Virus record (IMG/VR): IMGVR_UViG_3300025640_000009
Location: 1-64,000 of that record
Length of the DNA: 64,000 nucleotides
Origin: a virus
Strand: one strand, 5' to 3'
Positions 61,526-64,000 of this stretch are shown here, in pieces. Under the pieces are notes generated by a model. That model did no database searches. It had not been told where the DNA came from and saw nothing but the letters and a program-made list of their open reading frames with translations. Each line of letters begins with the position of its first letter. Within the stretch, counting starts at the first letter, position 1. Made by a program: the position numbers and the translations under genes.

Positions 61526-61822
61526 CTATTGCATTAAGTACATTCCGGTAACCCCACCGACGATGCCGGTAACAAGGATCCAGAATAATTTATTTATAAC
61601 TGTAACAACGATTTCATTCGAAGTTACTTTTGTTTCGAGAGCTTCTAACCGCTCTACGATCTTTAATATTTGCACAGCTTGAGCTTCTCCGTATTTCGCT
61701 AACATTGTAATCTTTTCTTCTGCCCGTGCTATGGATATAATAGCCTCTGATAATGAATCGAGTTTGTTTTCGATTCGATCAAGGCGAGCATTTTGATCTG
61801 AGTGGTCTTTAGTTGGTGACAT
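61526..61822 (-). CDS. Coiled-coil protein with C-terminal membrane helix
   Basis: 98 residues. Residues 10-75 are heptad-rich (ARLDRIENKLDSLSEAIISI), and residues 76-97 are a single hydrophobic helix (LFWILVTGIVGGVTGMYLMQ). The layout is like XhlA-type or holin-associated small membrane proteins. AAGGAACTTAAGTAGT precedes the ATG. A holin role is possible but unproven. Confidence 0.55.
   Translation of the reverse strand: MSPTKDHSDQNARLDRIENKLDSLSEAIISIARAEEKITMLAKYGEAQAVQILKIVERLEALETKVTSNEIVVTVINKLFWILVTGIVGGVTGMYLMQ
61591..61598 (-). promoter_or_regulatory. Late promoter box for the 284-residue gene
   Basis: TATAAATA on the minus strand inside the 98-residue gene, 76 bases before the 284-residue ATG. 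Exact match; chance cannot be excluded. Confidence 0.45.
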
Positions 61823-61823
61823 A

Positions 61824-62495
61824 CTACTTAAGTTCCTTTTGTTGTTTAATCCAATCCTTTGCAGTTTTGTTTTGCAATGGACGTTTTAAAAATTTCTGTA
61901 CCTGTTTATAGGCTTTGACCATTACGTCTTCCCCAGCATTATTGTTATCCACAACAATAAAATTATTCACTCCAAAATAGTTTTGAGCCTTACCTATATT
62001 ATTTTGTACTCTATTCCATGAGTCAATTACTAAAGCCTTTGGAAGAGAACGTTGTCGTTGTTTGTTTCTCTCTAATGCCACCTCTAATGAAGTATTTACG
62101 AATACCATATATGTATCATATCCGAAACTTTTTAGCATTTCTGAACTAGTCTTTATATTTTTAAAATCTTTACCAGTACCATCAATAGCTAATCCTAAAC
62201 GACCTTTCATGTATATTGATTGTCGTTTACCTGTCATTTGTTTTGCCTTGGTTCTTACAGCAGTATGTTTGCTGGTATAACCTTTTCTGAGATCAGGATC
62301 TAAATCATTCTTTTTCATACCAAGCTCGAATAAGTCATCAGAATTAATTGTCTTAAGACCACTTGACTTTGGTATTACATTAAAGGCAACGTATGACTTA
62401 CCACTGCCAGGTCCGCCGGCCATATAGATCGCTTTAAAGATTCCAGGATCATTTACACCTTCATCTATAAAATCTTTAAAATTATCCAAACTCAT
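61824..62495 (-). CDS. P-loop kinase with capsid-targeting-like N-terminus
   Basis: 223 residues. Walker A GGPGSGKS at 27-34, then INSDDLFELG, a second acidic motif LAIDGTGKD and Arg-rich ERNKQRQRS: the layout of AAA_33 / zeta-toxin-like small-molecule or polynucleotide kinases. The start MSLDNFKDFIDEGVNDP resembles T4 targeting peptides, with a prohead-protease-type site IDE before G. It may therefore be packed in the head and injected. The substrate is not predictable. It overlaps the 80-residue gene by 14 bases. Confidence 0.7.
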   Translation of the reverse strand: MSLDNFKDFIDEGVNDPGIFKAIYMAGGPGSGKSYVAFNVIPKSSGLKTINSDDLFELGMKKNDLDPDLRKGYTSKHTAVRTKAKQMTGKRQSIYMKGRLGLAIDGTGKDFKNIKTSSEMLKSFGYDTYMVFVNTSLEVALERNKQRQRSLPKALVIDSWNRVQNNIGKAQNYFGVNNFIVVDNNNAGEDVMVKAYKQVQKFLKRPLQNKTAKDWIKQQKELK

Positions 62496-62724
62496 GCCCT
62501 GCTACTCTTTTCATTTGCTTACTAAACTCAGCAAAATCAGGTTTATTTTTATAGAGTTTAATAGTAACCTCAGGTCTTTCTTTACCTTTGATTCTCCAAT
62601 TAAACCCTTTCTCTTTATGTTCAGGTTTAGTGGTCTTTACAACACGACGTTTAAAGCCAGCTTCATAGCCTTCGCCCTTATGCTTACCTTCGCCTTCTGC
62701 TATAAACTCACTAAATCTAATCAT
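62482..62724 (-). CDS. Small basic protein with T4 IP-like targeting peptide
   Basis: 80 residues. MIRFSEFIAEGEGKHKG is close in form to the T4 internal-protein leader (MKTYQEFIAE): the same F-I-A-E and a cleavage site IAE before G. After it comes a very basic body (FKRRVVKTTKPEHKEKGFNW). Likely a head-internal, DNA-associated or injected protein. Its function in the host is unknown. Confidence 0.6.
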   Translation of the reverse strand: MIRFSEFIAEGEGKHKGEGYEAGFKRRVVKTTKPEHKEKGFNWRIKGKERPEVTIKLYKNKPDFAEFSKQMKRVAGHEFG

Positions 62725-62726
62725 TA

Positions 62727-63572
62727 TTACTCGCTCTTGTATCGTGGATCTGCCCGGTATTGATATGGTGTTGTAACATCGTCTGCGCTTTTAAAACTTT
62801 TAGCTGACTTTTTAATGTTATTTAGTGCAGCCAAAACTTTGTTGAAGGCCTTTTCGTCAAAATCATTACCAGCTTTCAGACCTCTTAATACTGATTCGAG
62901 ATCCTTTGCTGCTCTAGGTAATTCACCATTAATCATATTGCCAGGAATTCGTTTAAAGGCTTCATCAAGTTCGACAGCTTCATCAACCTTTTTATATAAC
63001 TGCTTAGATGAATTCCATTCCCAATCGGCTTTATTAAAACCTTTCTTTTTCTTTTCTTTTTGGTACTTAACACCATCAATATAGGTTGGTCCAGCTTCAT
63101 CAAGACCTTCTGCATACATATTGTATCCACGAACATCTTCTTCATCTTGCATTTTCTTTATAAACGCTTCTGCGGCTGATTGGTTCTTAAAAGACTTTTT
63201 CATCTTTTTACCATTCCACAATTCGACTGAAGCAATTACTTTCGTCGCAGCTTCATCAACTGATTCCTTAGTATCTAAAACACTAGGATCAACTAAATTC
63301 TTTTTGTTATTCTTAATGTGTGCATTCATCATTTTGTCTGCAGATTTCTCACCACCTAAAAAATATCCTAAAAGATACGCATCAGCAGCGCCTTGAGCAG
63401 CTTTAGGTGTCTTAAATGAAACCTTACCAGTATATAATGTATTACCTTTAGTCTTATGAACGACATTAGCCCTATGTCCACCAAACTTTGATTTCTCAGA
63501 AGTTGCGTTATAGTCAGATGCCTTAGCCTTTGCTTCAGTAATTTCTGATCGGAAAGATTTAAATTTCTTCAT
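62727..63572 (-). CDS. Basic protein with targeting-like N-terminus
   Basis: 281 residues, Lys-rich. The start MKKFKSFRSEITEAKAKASD offers ITE before A as a prohead-protease-type site. A second motif, GLDEAGPTYIDGVKYQKEKK, is repeated in style further on (KVDEAVELDEAFKRIPGNMI), so several cleavage sites of the L/I-x-E type may exist. It has small repeated domains but no catalytic motif. Probably a head-internal or core protein. AAAGGAC precedes the ATG; the start overlaps the upstream gene by 14 bases. Confidence 0.55.
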   Translation of the reverse strand: MKKFKSFRSEITEAKAKASDYNATSEKSKFGGHRANVVHKTKGNTLYTGKVSFKTPKAAQGAADAYLLGYFLGGEKSADKMMNAHIKNNKKNLVDPSVLDTKESVDEAATKVIASVELWNGKKMKKSFKNQSAAEAFIKKMQDEEDVRGYNMYAEGLDEAGPTYIDGVKYQKEKKKKGFNKADWEWNSSKQLYKKVDEAVELDEAFKRIPGNMINGELPRAAKDLESVLRGLKAGNDFDEKAFNKVLAALNNIKKSAKSFKSADDVTTPYQYRADPRYKSE

Positions 63573-64000
63573 TGTTATTGTCCTTTAAGTAATCTTTGAA
63601 TGATACTGCAGTATCTTCGAATGCTAAATGTTTAGGTAGTAAACCTTTCTTGATCATATCATGAAAAGTCTTATTTAAGTTTCTATAGTCAAGGCCGGTA
63701 ACCTTAGCTGTTTTCTTCATAATCTTAGATGCGTTATCAGTATCACCTGATGATTTCTTACGTTGATCAAGGTAGTATCTTACAGCCTTTTTGTACACAG
63801 GCTTCTTAAGTACTCGATCAAGATAACGATCTAGGTCAGGTAATCCGATATCAGATAGTGGACTTTCAGATAGTTCACCAGGAGTTATTTCTTTTGCGTG
63901 TTTAGTATATTCGTCTGTACCAATCTCGTACGATTCAACCTTAGAGGCGAGGTCTTTATCAGCGCCACCCCATGTACCTTTTGATTTAGTAACGAATGAA
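63559..64000 (-). CDS. Protein of unknown function, 5' end outside window
   Basis: The minus-strand frame is open from the window edge to the stop at 63559, giving at least 146 residues, so an internal GTG at 63798 is not the real start. The visible part has SKGTWGGADKDLASKVESYE, then a basic helical region (KKAVRYYLDQRKKSSGDTDN) and an acidic C-terminus. No domain recognised. It continues the small virion-type gene series. Confidence 0.55.
   Translation of the reverse strand, partial: SFVTKSKGTWGGADKDLASKVESYEIGTDEYTKHAKEITPGELSESPLSDIGLPDLDRYLDRVLKKPVYKKAVRYYLDQRKKSSGDTDNASKIMKKTAKVTGLDYRNLNKTFHDMIKKGLLPKHLAFEDTAVSFKDYLKDNNNEEI

Noticed and set aside
61824-62495. Zeta toxin of a toxin-antitoxin pair
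   Set aside because: The P-loop layout is similar, but no epsilon-type antitoxin gene is adjacent and the N-terminus looks like a packaging signal.

Overview
The window is about 64 kb of an AT-rich T4-superfamily tailed phage (contractile-tail myovirus) that appears to infect a Gram-negative host. The T4-type core is unmistakable: baseplate wedge and hub proteins gp25, gp6, gp7, gp8, gp53, gp27, gp5, PAAR tip, gp48-like, gp26 and gp51; head completion gp4; replication and transcription proteins gp32, gp59, DsbA, gp33 and RNase H; and class Ia ribonucleotide reductase with glutaredoxin. PhoH, a DUF4815-like virion protein and several small conserved proteins resemble marine T4-like phages (cyanophage and pelagiphage relatives). 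No photosynthesis genes and no tRNA genes were seen. A Gram-negative host is indicated by a phage-borne LpxC (lipid A synthesis) and an overlapping spanin pair.

Layout. 1-28.8 kb, minus strand: late structural genes, running from gp48-like, gp53, gp27, gp5 and PAAR through small tail proteins, gp25, gp6, gp7 and gp8 to two very large adhesion or baseplate-periphery proteins; the last fibre gene leaves the window. 28.9-33.5 kb, plus strand: gp4, an unidentified protein, a tail-tube-like protein, gp26 with gp51 in the -1 frame, an EF-hand membrane protein and a probable tape measure. 33.6-39.3 kb, minus: gp32, gp59, dsbA, gp33 and small early genes. 39.4-45.1 kb, minus: an envelope-directed island with lpxC, a membrane coiled-coil protein, two exported proteins, an M15 peptidase, an Ntn-type amidohydrolase and a SleB-type wall hydrolase. 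45.1-57.2 kb, minus: GroES-like co-chaperonin, HAD nucleotidase, PD-(D/E)XK exonuclease, 2OG-Fe(II) oxygenase, PhoH, Pyr_excise-like protein, RNase H, GIY-YIG nuclease, zinc ribbon, glutaredoxin, nrdB and nrdA. 57.2-59 kb: lysis or outer-membrane cassette with lipase, o-spanin and i-spanin. 59-64 kb: small virion-type proteins, several with N-termini like the T4 capsid-targeting peptide, including a P-loop kinase.

Regulation can be read directly. Eleven minus-strand promoters share TTTAC(A/T), an invariant 17-bp spacer and an extended TGnTATAAT -10 box, like T4 early promoters. Eight TATAAATA boxes next to gene starts look like T4 late promoters. Several boxes lie only 5-7 nt from a start codon, suggesting leaderless messages (lpxC, the 187-aa gene at 50878, gp25 and the 195-aa gene at 29477).

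Points most worth attention: a perfect T TTT TTT slippery heptamer at the end of gene 26 leading into gp51; the phage lpxC with its own early promoter; the set of putatively capsid-targeted proteins; a seven-bladed FG-GAP propeller inside gp7; an early promoter antisense to gene 4; and a lipase embedded in the spanin cassette. All functional calls come from reading motifs and remembered family sequences; no database search was run.
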